A model generated the notes under the pieces. The model ran no database searches and was not told the origin of the DNA. It saw only the letters and a program-made list of their open reading frames with translations. Positions 1-9,924 of a stretch of 38,682 nucleotides of DNA are shown here, piece after piece. This DNA comes from Beijerinckiaceae bacterium (GTDB taxonomy: Bacteria > Pseudomonadota > Alphaproteobacteria > Rhizobiales > Beijerinckiaceae), in NCBI GenBank assembly GCA_947372795.1, contig CANBVC010000003.1, forward strand, positions 1-38,682. Reading direction: 5' to 3'. The position numbers were made by a program, and so were the translations under genes. Position 1 is the first letter of the stretch, and each line of letters opens with the position of its first letter.

Positions 1-144
1 CCTGACGATTACATCCTGCCCGCGCGCTATAACGACGCCTATCATCTGCTTGGCGATGGGTTGGCCGTTTCGGCGGTGCGTTTCCTGCGCGAACATTTGC
101 TTGATGCGCTGGTTGGGGGCTCGCCTGTTCAGGCGGCGGCGTGA
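1..144 (+). CDS. C-terminal end of DNA (cytosine-5) methyltransferase, truncated by window edge
   Basis: Frame 1 reads PDDYILPARYNDAYHLLGDGLAVSAVRFLREHLLDALVGGSPVQAAA*, resembling the C-terminus of C5-MTases (YNDAY..xGDGxAVxxVRxL). Immediately followed by vsr. Absent from the ORF track because its start lies outside the window. Confidence 0.75.
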   Translation, partial: PDDYILPARYNDAYHLLGDGLAVSAVRFLREHLLDALVGGSPVQAAA

Positions 145-530
145 CCACCCGCTCCGACATCATGCGCGCCGTGAAGGGCAAAGACACCAAGCCCGAACTG
201 ATCCTGCGCAAAAAAGTGCGCGCCATTGCGCAGGGCTACCGGCTCAACAGGCGCGATATCGCAGGCACGCCGGACATCGCTTTCATCGGCCGCAGAATCG
301 CGGTCTTCATGCATGGCTGTTTCTGGCACGGGCATGATTGCAAGCGCGGCGCGCGAATCCCAAAAGACAATCGCGCCTATTGGATCGCCAAGATCGCCCG
401 CAACAAGACGCGCGACGAAGAAACCCTCGCACGGCTGGCGCGCGAGGGCTGGAAAACTCTGGTGGTCTGGGAATGCGACCTTAAGGACGAAGCGGCGCTC
501 GAAGGCAGGCTCCGGGCGCTGCTGGCGTGA
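141..530 (+). CDS. vsr: Very short patch repair endonuclease (Vsr)
   Basis: 129 aa; motifs RSDIMRAVKGKDTKPE, GTPDIAF, VFMHGCFWHGHDC, GWKTLVVWECDL. GTG start overlaps the upstream MTase TGA (GTGA). Confidence 0.92.
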   Translation: MTTRSDIMRAVKGKDTKPELILRKKVRAIAQGYRLNRRDIAGTPDIAFIGRRIAVFMHGCFWHGHDCKRGARIPKDNRAYWIAKIARNKTRDEETLARLAREGWKTLVVWECDLKDEAALEGRLRALLA

Positions 531-533
531 GCC

Positions 534-2339
534 TCAATTGTCCATCTTGAGGGCGGCGATGAAGGCTTCCTGCGGAATTTCGACCTTGCCGAATTGCCGC
601 ATACGCTTCTTGCCCTCTTTCTGCTTGTCGAGCAGCTTGCGCTTGCGGCTGGCGTCGCCGCCGTAGCACTTCGCCGTCACATCCTTGCGCAGTGCGCGCA
701 CGGTTTCACGCGCGATGATCTTGCCGCCCAGCGCCGCCTGAATCGGGATCTGGAACATGTGCGGGGGGATGAGATCCTTCAGCTTCTCCACCATGCCGCG
801 TCCGCGGCTGTCGGCGCGTGTGCGATGCACGAGCATGGAGAGCGCATCAACGGGCTCCGCGTTCACGAGGATCGACATTTTCACCAGATCGCCTGCGCGG
901 TAGTCGGTGATCGCGTAGTCGAAGCTGGCGTAGCCCTTCGAAATGGACTTCAGCCGGTCGTAGAAATCAAACACGACTTCGTTCAGCGGCAGATCATAAA
1001 CGGCCATGGCGCGCTTGCCGACATAGCTCAGATCAATCTGCAATCCACGCCGCTCCTGACAGAGCTTCAGCACGGAGCCCAGATGCTCGTCCGGCGTCAG
1101 GATGGTGGCGCGAATCCAGGGCTCGGCGATTTCATCGATCTTGACCACGTCCGGCATGTCGGCGGGATTATGCAGTTCGATCATCTCGCCGTCCGTCAGT
1201 TTGATCTGATAGACGACGCTGGGCGCGGTGGCGATGAGATCGAGATTGAACTCGCGCGACAGGCGCTCCTGAATGATTTCCAGATGCAGCAGGCCCAGGA
1301 ACCCGCAGCGGAAGCCGAAGCCTAGCGCAGCCGAGGACTCCATTTCATAGGAGAAGCTGGCGTCGTTGAGGCGCAACCGGCCCATGGCGGCGCGAAGATC
1401 GTCGAAATCGGCGGCGTCGACGGGGAAGAGGCCGCAGAAGACGACTGGCTGCGCGGGTTTAAAGCCGGTCAGCGCCTCCGTGCAGCCGCGCTTCTCATCG
1501 GTGATCGTGTCGCCGACGCGCGTATCCGACACCTGCTTGATCTGCGCGGTGATGAAGCCGACTTCGCCGGGTCCGAGCAGCGCGACGTCCAGCATCTTCG
1601 GCTTGAAGACGCCGATCTTCTCGATCTCGTAATGGGCGTCCGTGCCCATCATCTTGATGCGCTGGCCCTTCTTCATCGTGCCGTCGATGACGCGCACGAT
1701 GACGACGACGCCCAGATAAGCGTCATAATAGCTGTCGACGAGCATCGCCTTGAGCGGCGCGGTCTCGTCGCCCTTGGGCGCGGGCAGGCGCTTGACGATG
1801 GCTTCCAGCACGAGGTCGATGCCGATGCCGGTCTTGGCCGAGATCAGCACCGCGTCGGATGCGTCAAGGCCGATCACGTCTTCGATCTGCTGCTTGATGC
1901 GGTCTGGCTCAGCGGCGGGCAGGTCGATCTTGTTGAGGACGGGCACGATCTCGTGGCCCGCATCGAGCGCCTGATAGACGTTGGCGAGGGTCTGGGCCTC
2001 AACGCCCTGCGAGGCGTCCACCACCAGCAACGAGCCTTCGCAGGCCGCAAGCGAGCGGGACACTTCATAGGCGAAGTCGACGTGACCGGGCGTGTCCATG
2101 AGGTTCAGGATGTAGCTTTTGCCATCCTGAGCCTTGTAGTCCAGCCGCACGGTCTGGGCCTTGATGGTGATGCCGCGCTCGCGTTCGATGTCCATCGAAT
2201 CGAGAACCTGCTCGACCATGTCGCGCGCGGCGACCGTGCCGGTCTGCTGGATGAGCCGGTCGGCGAGCGTCGATTTCCCGTGGTCGATGTGCGCCACGAT
2301 GGAAAAATTGCGGATATTGTCGAAGGTGTGCGTCGTCAT
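534..2339 (-). CDS. lepA: Elongation factor 4 (LepA)
   Basis: 601 aa; [58 protein letters not shown]-terminal [42 protein letters not shown]. Confidence 0.98.
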   Translation of the reverse strand: MTTHTFDNIRNFSIVAHIDHGKSTLADRLIQQTGTVAARDMVEQVLDSMDIERERGITIKAQTVRLDYKAQDGKSYILNLMDTPGHVDFAYEVSRSLAACEGSLLVVDASQGVEAQTLANVYQALDAGHEIVPVLNKIDLPAAEPDRIKQQIEDVIGLDASDAVLISAKTGIGIDLVLEAIVKRLPAPKGDETAPLKAMLVDSYYDAYLGVVVIVRVIDGTMKKGQRIKMMGTDAHYEIEKIGVFKPKMLDVALLGPGEVGFITAQIKQVSDTRVGDTITDEKRGCTEALTGFKPAQPVVFCGLFPVDAADFDDLRAAMGRLRLNDASFSYEMESSAALGFGFRCGFLGLLHLEIIQERLSREFNLDLIATAPSVVYQIKLTDGEMIELHNPADMPDVVKIDEIAEPWIRATILTPDEHLGSVLKLCQERRGLQIDLSYVGKRAMAVYDLPLNEVVFDFYDRLKSISKGYASFDYAITDYRAGDLVKMSILVNAEPVDALSMLVHRTRADSRGRGMVEKLKDLIPPHMFQIPIQAALGGKIIARETVRALRKDVTAKCYGGDASRKRKLLDKQKEGKKRMRQFGKVEIPQEAFIAALKMDN

Positions 2340-2494
2340 GATTGGCAGATAGCACCCTGCGCGTGGCCATGCAAAGCCGGATCGGTGTTAGAGGCGGCTC
2401 AGATAACGCTTGCACTTGCCATTTTCGCGGCCGCCATGTTCAGATGGCGTCCATAAAAGCAGGGTGAGGCGCCCCGCCAAATCGGGAGGGGACC

Positions 2495-3301
2495 TTGGGC
2501 TTTGAACAGATTTTCCGCATGGACGGGCAGGTGGCGCTGGTCACGGGGGCGGCTTTTGGGCTGGGGCGGTCCTTTGCACAGGGCCTCGCCGATTTCGGCG
2601 CCCATGTTATCTGCGCTGACACCAATATGCCCGACGCAGAGGAAACCGCAGCCATGATCCGCGCGAGGGGCGGTTCGGCGGAGGCGATTTTCGTCGATGT
2701 GGCGCAGACCCAGTCCGTGGACGGGCTGTTCGGCGAGATTGGGCGCCTGCACGGCCGGCTCGACATTCTCATCAACAATGCGGGCGTTTCGACCGGCCCC
2801 CGGCGCCTGCACGAGCTTGCGGTCGAGGACTGGGACCGGCTGATGGATGTCAATCTGCGCGGGGTCTTTCTTTGCACACGCGCCGCCATCGCCATGATGC
2901 TGGAGCGGGGCGCAGGCTCCATCGTCAATATTTCCTCGGTGGCGGGGCTTGCGGGCTATTATCCGGGCACGGCCCGGCTCTGCGTCAATTACGCGGCGTC
3001 CAAGGCGGGCGTCATCGGCCTCACCCGGCAGGCGGCCATGGAATATGCCCGCGACGGCATCAGAGTGAACGCCATCGCGCCGGGCTGGCATGGGGGCACG
3101 CGGCTTGGCGGGGCGCGTCTGGCCGCGCTGGCGCCAGAAGAGCTCGCCAGTCTTGAGGACATGGTCAACAGCCGCATTCCCATGGGTCGCCGGGGCCTTC
3201 CCGATGATCTCGTGGGCCTCGCCGTCTATCTTGCAAGCTCCGCCTCTTCTTATGTCACGGGGCAGGTGATCGCCCATGATGGCGGCTGGTCGGCCGAGTG
3301 A
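2495..3301 (+). CDS. SDR family NAD(P)-dependent oxidoreductase
   Basis: TGAAFGLGRS nucleotide motif, NNAG, YAASKAG (YxxxK); likely TTG start with GGGAGGGG upstream. Confidence 0.92.
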   Translation: MGFEQIFRMDGQVALVTGAAFGLGRSFAQGLADFGAHVICADTNMPDAEETAAMIRARGGSAEAIFVDVAQTQSVDGLFGEIGRLHGRLDILINNAGVSTGPRRLHELAVEDWDRLMDVNLRGVFLCTRAAIAMMLERGAGSIVNISSVAGLAGYYPGTARLCVNYAASKAGVIGLTRQAAMEYARDGIRVNAIAPGWHGGTRLGGARLAALAPEELASLEDMVNSRIPMGRRGLPDDLVGLAVYLASSASSYVTGQVIAHDGGWSAE

Positions 3302-3369
3302 ATGTGTCGCGCTTTGCCTGCGCGGCGCAATATGGCAATCTACGGTCAATGACCGGGAGCGAACGACCT

Positions 3370-4398
3370 ATGGAATTTGGTATTTTCGATCACCTCGACA
3401 ACGAGTCCAGGCCCTTCGAGCAATATTATCAGGAGCGACTGAAGGTCATCGAGCTCTTTGATCGCTTTGGGTTCCATTCCTATCATCTGGCCGAACACCA
3501 TGCGACGACGCTCGGCATGGCGCCCTCGCCCAACGTCTTTCTTTCGGCGGTGGCCCAGCGCACGAAACAGCTGCGTTTCGGACCCATGGTCTATGCCCTG
3601 CCCCTCTATCACCCCCTGCGCCTCGCCGAAGAAATCGGCATGGTCGACCAGATGAGCGGCGGACGCCTCGATATCGGCTTTGGGCGCGGTTCGTCCCCGG
3701 TTGAGATTTCCTATTTCGGCATCGATCCGGCCAAGACCGAAGAAATTTTCCAGCGCGATCAGCCGCGCATTCTGGAAGCCCTCGAAACCGGCGTCCTGCG
3801 CGTCGCCGAGCAGGAAGAGCCCTATCGCGACATCGTGCTGAAGATTCTGCCTCTGCAAAAGCCCACGCCTCGCGTCTGGTATGGCGTGCATACGGTGGAG
3901 AGCGCGGAACGCGCCGCGCGTCGGGGCTGGCAGACAATCAATCTCGACAAGACCGACGAGGCGCGCGAATGCAACCTCGTCTTCCGCGACGTTTGGAGAC
4001 AGACGCAGGGCGACGCGCCCCTGCCGCTCATGGGCCTTGGCCGTTTCATCGTCGTGGCGGAAACAGACGAAAAGGCGCTGGAGATCGCGCGCCGCGCCTA
4101 TCCCGCATGGCATCGCGGTTTCACGCATTTGTTCCGGGTGCTGGGCCGCATGGCCCGTCACCCCCGCCCCGACAACTGGGACGAGCTGGCCCGTCAGGGC
4201 AAGGCGATCGCGGGCAGTCCTGCAACGGTCGCCGCTTTCCTCGGCGATCAGCTCGCGACCTCCCTGTGCAATTACTGCGTGGGTCAGTTCGCCTTCGGCG
4301 ACCTTACGCTTGCCGAGATGGAGACATCCGTCACCCTCTTCGCCAAGGAAGTCATGCCTGTGCTGCGCAAGGTGAACGTGACCGCTGAGGCGGCCTGA
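3370..4398 (+). CDS. LLM class flavin-dependent oxidoreductase
   Basis: MEFGIFDHLDNESRPFEQYYQERLKVIELFDRFGFHSYHLAEHHAT; luciferase-like fold motifs (MSGGRLDIGFGRG). ORF track starts at 3298; ATG 3370 is preferred. Confidence 0.9.
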   Translation: MEFGIFDHLDNESRPFEQYYQERLKVIELFDRFGFHSYHLAEHHATTLGMAPSPNVFLSAVAQRTKQLRFGPMVYALPLYHPLRLAEEIGMVDQMSGGRLDIGFGRGSSPVEISYFGIDPAKTEEIFQRDQPRILEALETGVLRVAEQEEPYRDIVLKILPLQKPTPRVWYGVHTVESAERAARRGWQTINLDKTDEARECNLVFRDVWRQTQGDAPLPLMGLGRFIVVAETDEKALEIARRAYPAWHRGFTHLFRVLGRMARHPRPDNWDELARQGKAIAGSPATVAAFLGDQLATSLCNYCVGQFAFGDLTLAEMETSVTLFAKEVMPVLRKVNVTAEAA

Positions 4399-4797
4399 TC
4401 AATTCAGCTTTGTGGGCCGGGGCGCCGCGCGGGGCGCAGACAAAAGGCTGGCGTGATGATGGATCATGCGCCAGTCCGTCCCAACGCGCACGAATAGGTT
4501 GGTGGCGATGAGCTGCGCGCCCGCCACGACCTCCACGCAAATGACCCGAGCCACATCCCCGCTGATCATGACGGTCTCATCATGGCAAGTGACCGGTGGC
4601 TGGTCGGGGTTGGACATGATCCGCCTGTAGGAGGCCAGCACTTCGGCGCGGCCGATGATCGGCGGCCAGCCGGGATGCAGGCAGGCGACATCCGAATCGT
4701 TCCAGACGCGGCCCATGAGAGCGTCGTCGCCCGTGCGAAAAGCGCGGTAATAGGCCGCGTTGGCGCGCAGTATTGGTTCGTCGCTGGTCATTTCCAT
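4399..4797 (-). CDS. SnoaL/NTF2-like nuclear transport factor 2 family protein
   Basis: MEMTSDEPILRANAAYYRAFRTGDDALMGRVWNDSDVACLHPGWPPIIGRAEVLASYRRI...; small alpha+beta NTF2-like pattern. ORF track extends to 4872. Confidence 0.8.
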   Translation of the reverse strand: MEMTSDEPILRANAAYYRAFRTGDDALMGRVWNDSDVACLHPGWPPIIGRAEVLASYRRIMSNPDQPPVTCHDETVMISGDVARVICVEVVAGAQLIATNLFVRVGTDWRMIHHHASLLSAPRAAPRPTKLN

Positions 4798-4883
4798 TTG
4801 CTCCGAAGGGCAGCGCTTAAGGGGCCAGCATAGGCCGACGCAGGCCGCCGCGCATCTGCGTAGGGGTTTCATAAACGCCGCGC

Positions 4884-5076
4884 ATGGATAAGCTGAAGCC
4901 GCAATCTATTGTTTATTTTATCAAATATAAATACTTACGTAGCGTAATAATCATATGGCTAAGCTACAGAAGTATCAATAAAAACACGGGTATTTCATTT
5001 GTAGTTACTCTACTTGTTCTTCAAATAAAAACACGCGACTGTCCGTTTGTGCTGACTGGCAGCAAGGAGATTTGAA
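4884..5076 (+). promoter_or_regulatory. AT-rich upstream/leader region of outer membrane protein gene
   Basis: Marked AT-rich stretch in a GC-rich window; contains the 12-mer AATAAAAACACG twice (4977-4988, 5024-5035) and the inverted repeat TTACG-TAG-CGTAA (4935-4947); SD AAGGAG before ATG 5077. Confidence 0.6.
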
Positions 5077-5931
5077 ATGAAGAAAACAGTACTTATGTCG
5101 GCAATCGCGTTCGGTGCGATGGTCGCTACCGCCTCGGCGGCTGATCTGTCCCCCCGCGCGGCGGCGGTGGCGCCTGCGCCCTATATTGCTCCGCTCTTCA
5201 CCTGGACCGGCTTTTACGTCGGCGTGAACGCTGGCGCCGCCTGGCATGGCGACAACAATTGCCCCGGTCTCTATGACTATAAGAATGGCGTCCTCGGCTC
5301 GCGCTACACCGCTTTCAACCCTGTCTGCAACAAGGACAACACCGCCTTCACCGGCGGCTTCCAGGCCGGTTTCAACTGGCAGATGGGCGCGGTGGTCTTC
5401 GGTCTTGAAGGCGACGTGAACTGGATCGGCAACGATTCCAAGCGCGGCTTCGCAAATTATGTCGGCCCCACCGGCATTGGCGCCGCCTATAGCTATTCTC
5501 TCGACGGCAACTCACAGAGCAACATGCTCGGCGGCATCCGCGGCCGCCTCGGCTGGTCCTTCGATCGCGCCATGCTCTACATCGCTGGCGGCGCAGCCTT
5601 CCGCAGCAGCGCTGACAGTGAAGTCATCAACGTCTACAATAACTTGGGCGTACAGGTGGCGAGCTTCGCGCCCAACTCTACCCGCAACAACGTCGGCTGG
5701 TCTCTGGGCGGCGGCGTTGAGTGGGCCTTCACCAACAACGTCTCCCTCAAGCTTGAATATCTGCATTCGCAGTTCAACCATGGCGACAACACCTACCTGA
5801 CCTCGGCCAAGGACTATATCGGTTACGCCTTAGTGACGGATAGCCGTCGCGACTCCGTGGATGTCGCGCGTATTGGACTCAACTATCGCTTCGGCGGCCC
5901 GGTCGCGGCGCCGGTTCTTGCACGTTACTGA
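5077..5931 (+). CDS. Outer membrane beta-barrel protein (Omp25/Omp31-like porin family)
   Basis: Signal peptide MKKTVLMSAIAFGAMVATASAAD, FTWTGFYVGVNAGAAW, C-terminal RIGLNYRFGGPVAAPVLARY. Confidence 0.93.
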   Translation: MKKTVLMSAIAFGAMVATASAADLSPRAAAVAPAPYIAPLFTWTGFYVGVNAGAAWHGDNNCPGLYDYKNGVLGSRYTAFNPVCNKDNTAFTGGFQAGFNWQMGAVVFGLEGDVNWIGNDSKRGFANYVGPTGIGAAYSYSLDGNSQSNMLGGIRGRLGWSFDRAMLYIAGGAAFRSSADSEVINVYNNLGVQVASFAPNSTRNNVGWSLGGGVEWAFTNNVSLKLEYLHSQFNHGDNTYLTSAKDYIGYALVTDSRRDSVDVARIGLNYRFGGPVAAPVLARY

Positions 5932-5989
5932 GTTAGTCGCGTAGCGTCTTCAGGCGAGGGAGCTCCAGCCTCTCCTGAGCAAAGCGTGA

Positions 5990-6018
5990 GCCCTCGTGGA
6001 TCTTCCGCGAGGGCTTTT
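5990..6018. terminator. Rho-independent terminator downstream of the omp gene
   Basis: GCCCTCGTGGA-TCT-TCCGCGAGGGC (11 bp with one G.U) followed by TTTT. Confidence 0.8.
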
Positions 6019-6804
6019 CTATGTAGAGCGTCCGAGCCGAGCGTTGAGGGATGCGGCGGCTTCGCGCAAGGCCGCGCCTTGCTTGCCGGAAAGGTCCGCC
6101 GGGAAAGCCTCGCTCGGGCCGATAAGTGAAACCACGCCCTGAATCGTGCCGGTATAGTCGAAGACCGGGGCCGCCAGCGCCGCAAGGCCGCTGTTGAGCA
6201 TGCTCGCGGTATAGGACAGGCCGAGGCGCCGCACATCAGCGCCGATCGCGTCCACATCAGCATCTGACCAGCGGCCCTGCGCCATTTCGGCGCGCAGGAT
6301 CTCCGCGACTTCTGATTTGCGCTGATGGGCGAGGAAGGCGCGGCCCGTGGCGGTGGACAGGAGCGGCAGCACGAAACCCACGCGAGAGGCGAAGGGCAGT
6401 GGTCGCGCGCCATTCACATTGAGCACGATGCAGGGACCACGATCGCTCCAGACCGAAAAATGCGCCGCCTCGCCTGTGCGCTCGCGCAGGCGGTCGAGCT
6501 CCTCGCGGGCCAGAGCCACCACATCAAGCCCACGCATGGCGGCGAGGCCGAGCCGCAAGGCGAAGGGCCCTAGCTGGTAGCGATGGGTGCCGGGGTCCTG
6601 ATGGACCATGCCCTCGTGCAGATAGCTCGCGAGATAAAGATGGGCCTGGCTCGTGGGCATGTCCGCAGCAGCGGCGAGCTGGGTGAGGGACATGGGCGCG
6701 CTGGCGGCTTCGAGCGCCCGAATCAGCCGAAAGCCAACAGCCACGGACTGGATGCGTCGCCGTTCTGGCCTCGTCTCAAGATCAGTGGGCTCCTCGCCGC
6801 TCAT
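6019..6804 (-). CDS. IclR family transcriptional regulator
   Basis: RRIQSVAVGFRLIRALEAASAPMSLTQLAAAADMPTSQAHLYLASYLHEGMV HTH; C-terminal effector domain (LGLSYTASMLNSGLAALAAPVFDYTG). Confidence 0.9.
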   Translation of the reverse strand: MSGEEPTDLETRPERRRIQSVAVGFRLIRALEAASAPMSLTQLAAAADMPTSQAHLYLASYLHEGMVHQDPGTHRYQLGPFALRLGLAAMRGLDVVALAREELDRLRERTGEAAHFSVWSDRGPCIVLNVNGARPLPFASRVGFVLPLLSTATGRAFLAHQRKSEVAEILRAEMAQGRWSDADVDAIGADVRRLGLSYTASMLNSGLAALAAPVFDYTGTIQGVVSLIGPSEAFPADLSGKQGAALREAAASLNARLGRST

Positions 6805-6955
6805 CGCCGCTTTCCGCTATCCGTTGGGAAGCCCTGTGTTGACACGATCTTCACCGTGGCTCAAGCCGCGCCTCCTATATAATGTATAATCATGCTTGAC
6901 GTAATCCAGCCAAAGGGGCAAAAAGGAGCAGTTTCATCGTCAGGGGAGGTCCGTC

Positions 6956-7468
6956 ATGAAGGGCGCCATCCGCAAGCTCTACCATTTCGCTTATCCCTGC
7001 CGGGACGCCGAAGAGACGCGTCATTTCTATGAGGATCTGCTGGGCCTGCCGCTCGTGCACTGCATGCAGGTCGAGGCGGTGCCGAGCTCCGGCGACAAGG
7101 GCCCCTACGCCCATATCTTCTTTGAGATGGGCGACGGCTCCTACATCGCCTTTTTCGATCTCGGCAAAGGCGAAATGCCCTTGCCCTCGCCCAATACGCC
7201 GAGCTGGGTTCAGCATCTGGCTATGGAAGTCGAGACGCTTGAAGAGGTCGCGGCCTACAAGCAGAAGCTCGAGGCCGCAGGCGTCGAGGTGCGCGGCCTC
7301 GTCGATCACGAATTCATCAACTCGATCTATTTCTTCGATCCCAACGGCCTGCGGCTGGAGATCACGACCCGCACCGAAGAGCCGGGCTTTTTGCAGAAAG
7401 CAGCCGACGAGGCCCATGGCCTTCTGGCGGATTGGCAAAAATTCAAGCGCGAGGGCGCCGAGAAATGA
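6956..7468 (+). CDS. VOC family protein (glyoxalase/extradiol dioxygenase-like)
   Basis: KLYHFAYPCRDAEETRHFYEDLLGLPLVH ... FDPNGLRLEITTRT. Confidence 0.9.
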   Translation: MKGAIRKLYHFAYPCRDAEETRHFYEDLLGLPLVHCMQVEAVPSSGDKGPYAHIFFEMGDGSYIAFFDLGKGEMPLPSPNTPSWVQHLAMEVETLEEVAAYKQKLEAAGVEVRGLVDHEFINSIYFFDPNGLRLEITTRTEEPGFLQKAADEAHGLLADWQKFKREGAEK

Positions 7469-8667
7469 GCGCCGGCAAGAAACAGGCTGTCGAGTGGGAT
7501 CGCGTACCGATCACCCTCTCCTTCGCAGAACAGCTCAAGATGACGGAGACCTATGGCTTCAGTGGAAGCCAGGGGCGCACCGTGCTCGAAGGCCAGCGGC
7601 TTCTGCCGCGCGGGATCCCATCCGACACCGTCTTTCTATTCATGCACCCGGCCTCCACCCTGCAACTTCTGCCCATGCCCATGGCGCTGGCCGATGCGGG
7701 CTTGCATGTGATCTGCGCGGGCAGCCGTTACGCCAAGAACGACAGCGCCCTGATCATGGAGAAGGTCGCTTATGACCTTGGCGTCTACATGCGCCATGCG
7801 CGTGAGGAGCTCGGCTATAAGAAAGTGATCCTCGTCGGCTGGTCGGGCGGCGGTTCGCTCTCGCTCTTTTATCAGGCGCAGGCCGAAAATCCCTCGATCA
7901 CCCAGACGCCTGCAGGCGACCCCTATGACCTCAAGGGCGCCGGCTTGACGCAGGCGGACGGCATCGTTTTCATAGCCGCCCATCTCAGCCGCGCCGAGAC
8001 ACTGACCGAATGGCTTGACCCTTCCGTCATCGACGAATTGCGCCCCGACGAGCGCGATCTCCAGTTCGACATCTACGCCAGCAACTGCACGGCGCAGCCG
8101 CCTTTCTCAGCAGATTTCGTGGCCCGTTTTCGCGCCGCCCAGCAGGCGCGCAATCGCAAGATCACGGCCTGGGCGCAGGAGATGCTCGAATATCTGCGCC
8201 GCAAGAACGACGGCGAGATGGAGCGCGCCTTCGTGGTCCATCGCACCATGTGCGATGTGCGCTGGATCGACCCTTCGATCGACCCCAACGACCGCAAGCC
8301 CAACTGGACCTATCTCGGCGATCCCCGCACGGTGAACGCTGGTCCCGCAGGGCTCGCCCGCTTCTCGACGCTTCGCTCGTGGCTCTCGCAATGGTCCTAT
8401 GACCTGTCGAACGCAAAGGGTCCGCTGAACGCTGCGAAGATCCGCAACGTGCCGGTTCTGCAGATCGAGAACACCGCCGACGACGCCGTGCCTGCGACCC
8501 ATAATCCTGCGATCCGGGCTGCGCTCGCGACGCCTGATCAGGAGTTCGTGCAGATCGAAAAGGCGACCCATTACTATCTTGGCCAGCCCGAGCTGCTCAC
8601 GCGCTGCATCGACACCGTCATCGAGTGGAGCGCCCGCAAGGGCCTGCTCGCCAATCCCCCGCTCTGA
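7465..8667 (+). CDS. Alpha/beta hydrolase
   Basis: Nucleophile elbow VGWSGGGS, TADDAVP and ATHYY near the C-terminus. ATG 7465 overlaps the upstream TGA (ATGA). Confidence 0.85.
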   Translation: MSAGKKQAVEWDRVPITLSFAEQLKMTETYGFSGSQGRTVLEGQRLLPRGIPSDTVFLFMHPASTLQLLPMPMALADAGLHVICAGSRYAKNDSALIMEKVAYDLGVYMRHAREELGYKKVILVGWSGGGSLSLFYQAQAENPSITQTPAGDPYDLKGAGLTQADGIVFIAAHLSRAETLTEWLDPSVIDELRPDERDLQFDIYASNCTAQPPFSADFVARFRAAQQARNRKITAWAQEMLEYLRRKNDGEMERAFVVHRTMCDVRWIDPSIDPNDRKPNWTYLGDPRTVNAGPAGLARFSTLRSWLSQWSYDLSNAKGPLNAAKIRNVPVLQIENTADDAVPATHNPAIRAALATPDQEFVQIEKATHYYLGQPELLTRCIDTVIEWSARKGLLANPPL

Positions 8668-8697
8668 CCGCCCAACTCACTTAGAGGCTATGCGCCC

Positions 8698-9903
8698 ATG
8701 TCCGACCAACCATCTATCGCCATCGCAGGAGCTGGCATCGGCGGTCTTGTGGCGGCGCTCGCCCTTATCCAGAAGGGCTTTGCTGTCGATATCTATGAGC
8801 AGGCGAAGGAATTGCGCGAGATTGGCGCCGGCCTGCAACTCAGCGCCAATGGCACGCGCATCCTGATTGCTTTGGGTCTTGGCGACGCGGTGCGGTCCAT
8901 CGCCTGCGTTCCCGAGGGCAAGGAGGTGCGTCTGTTCAGCACCGGCCAGACCTGGAAACTCTTTGATCTCGGCGAAACCTCCATCGAGAAATATGGCGCC
9001 CCCTATTGGATGGTCCATCGCGGCGATCTGCATAAGGTGCTGATTGAGGCGGTCGAGCGGGCGCGGCCCGGCGCCATCCATGCCGGCCACAAGCTGGTGA
9101 ACTTGGAGCAATCCCCGTTCCGCGTGGATATGACGTTCGAGAATGGCGTGCGCGCGAGCGCTGGCGCCCTCATCGGCGCCGATGGCGTTCACTCCACCGT
9201 GCGGCGAATTCTATTTGGCGAAATGCCCGCCGAGTTCATGGGCGTCGCCGCCTGGCGCGGGCTCGTGCCCATGGAGCGCTTGCCCAAGCATCTGCAACGT
9301 CTTGTCGGAAGCAACTGGGTCGGACCGGGCGGCCATATCATCACCTATCCCTTGCGCGGCGGAAAGCTGCTCAACTTCGTCGCCGCCATCGAGCGCGACA
9401 ACTGGGCGGTCGATTCCTGGACTGAAGCTGGGACGCAGGAAGAATGCGCTGCTGATTTCGTCGGCTGGCATTCGGATATCCGGGAAATCGTCAGCCATAT
9501 CGAGATCCCCTACAAATGGGCGCTACTGGGCCGCGAACCCCTGCAAAAATGGGCCGTCGGCCGCGTCAGCCTGCTAGGCGACGCCTGCCATCCGACGCTT
9601 CCGATGCTGGCGCAGGGCGCGAATATGGCCATCGAGGACGGCATGGTTCTGGCCCGCTGCCTCAGCGGGCAAGCGGATGTGGCTGCGGCGCTGGCGCAAT
9701 TCGAGGCGGCGCGGGTCACGCGCACGTCGCAGATCGTGCGCCGCTCGACCGAAGCCGCCAAACGCTTCCACAATCCCGCCCTCGCAGATCCCGCAGGCGC
9801 CGCCGCCTATGTCGACCGCGAATGGACGCCCGAAAAGATCGAGGCGCGCTATGGCTGGCTGTTTGAATATGACGCGCTGGAAACTCCGCTTCTGGCGGCG
9901 TAA
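8698..9903 (+). CDS. FAD-dependent aromatic-ring monooxygenase (salicylate / 3-hydroxybenzoate hydroxylase-like)
   Basis: GAGIGGLVAALAL FAD motif, ALIGADGVHSTVR, LLGDACHPTLPMLAQGANMAIEDGMVLARCL. Confidence 0.92.
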   Translation: MSDQPSIAIAGAGIGGLVAALALIQKGFAVDIYEQAKELREIGAGLQLSANGTRILIALGLGDAVRSIACVPEGKEVRLFSTGQTWKLFDLGETSIEKYGAPYWMVHRGDLHKVLIEAVERARPGAIHAGHKLVNLEQSPFRVDMTFENGVRASAGALIGADGVHSTVRRILFGEMPAEFMGVAAWRGLVPMERLPKHLQRLVGSNWVGPGGHIITYPLRGGKLLNFVAAIERDNWAVDSWTEAGTQEECAADFVGWHSDIREIVSHIEIPYKWALLGREPLQKWAVGRVSLLGDACHPTLPMLAQGANMAIEDGMVLARCLSGQADVAAALAQFEAARVTRTSQIVRRSTEAAKRFHNPALADPAGAAAYVDREWTPEKIEARYGWLFEYDALETPLLAA

Positions 9904-9924
9904 CAAGGGCTGAAGGCGATAAAA

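Noticed and set aside
594-2456. 243-aa and 274-aa plus-strand ORFs opposite lepA
   Set aside because: Shadow ORFs of lepA; no SD or motif support.
2399-3349. 316-aa minus-strand ORF opposite the SDR gene
   Set aside because: Shadow ORF; the plus strand has SDR motifs TGxxxGxG and YxxxK.
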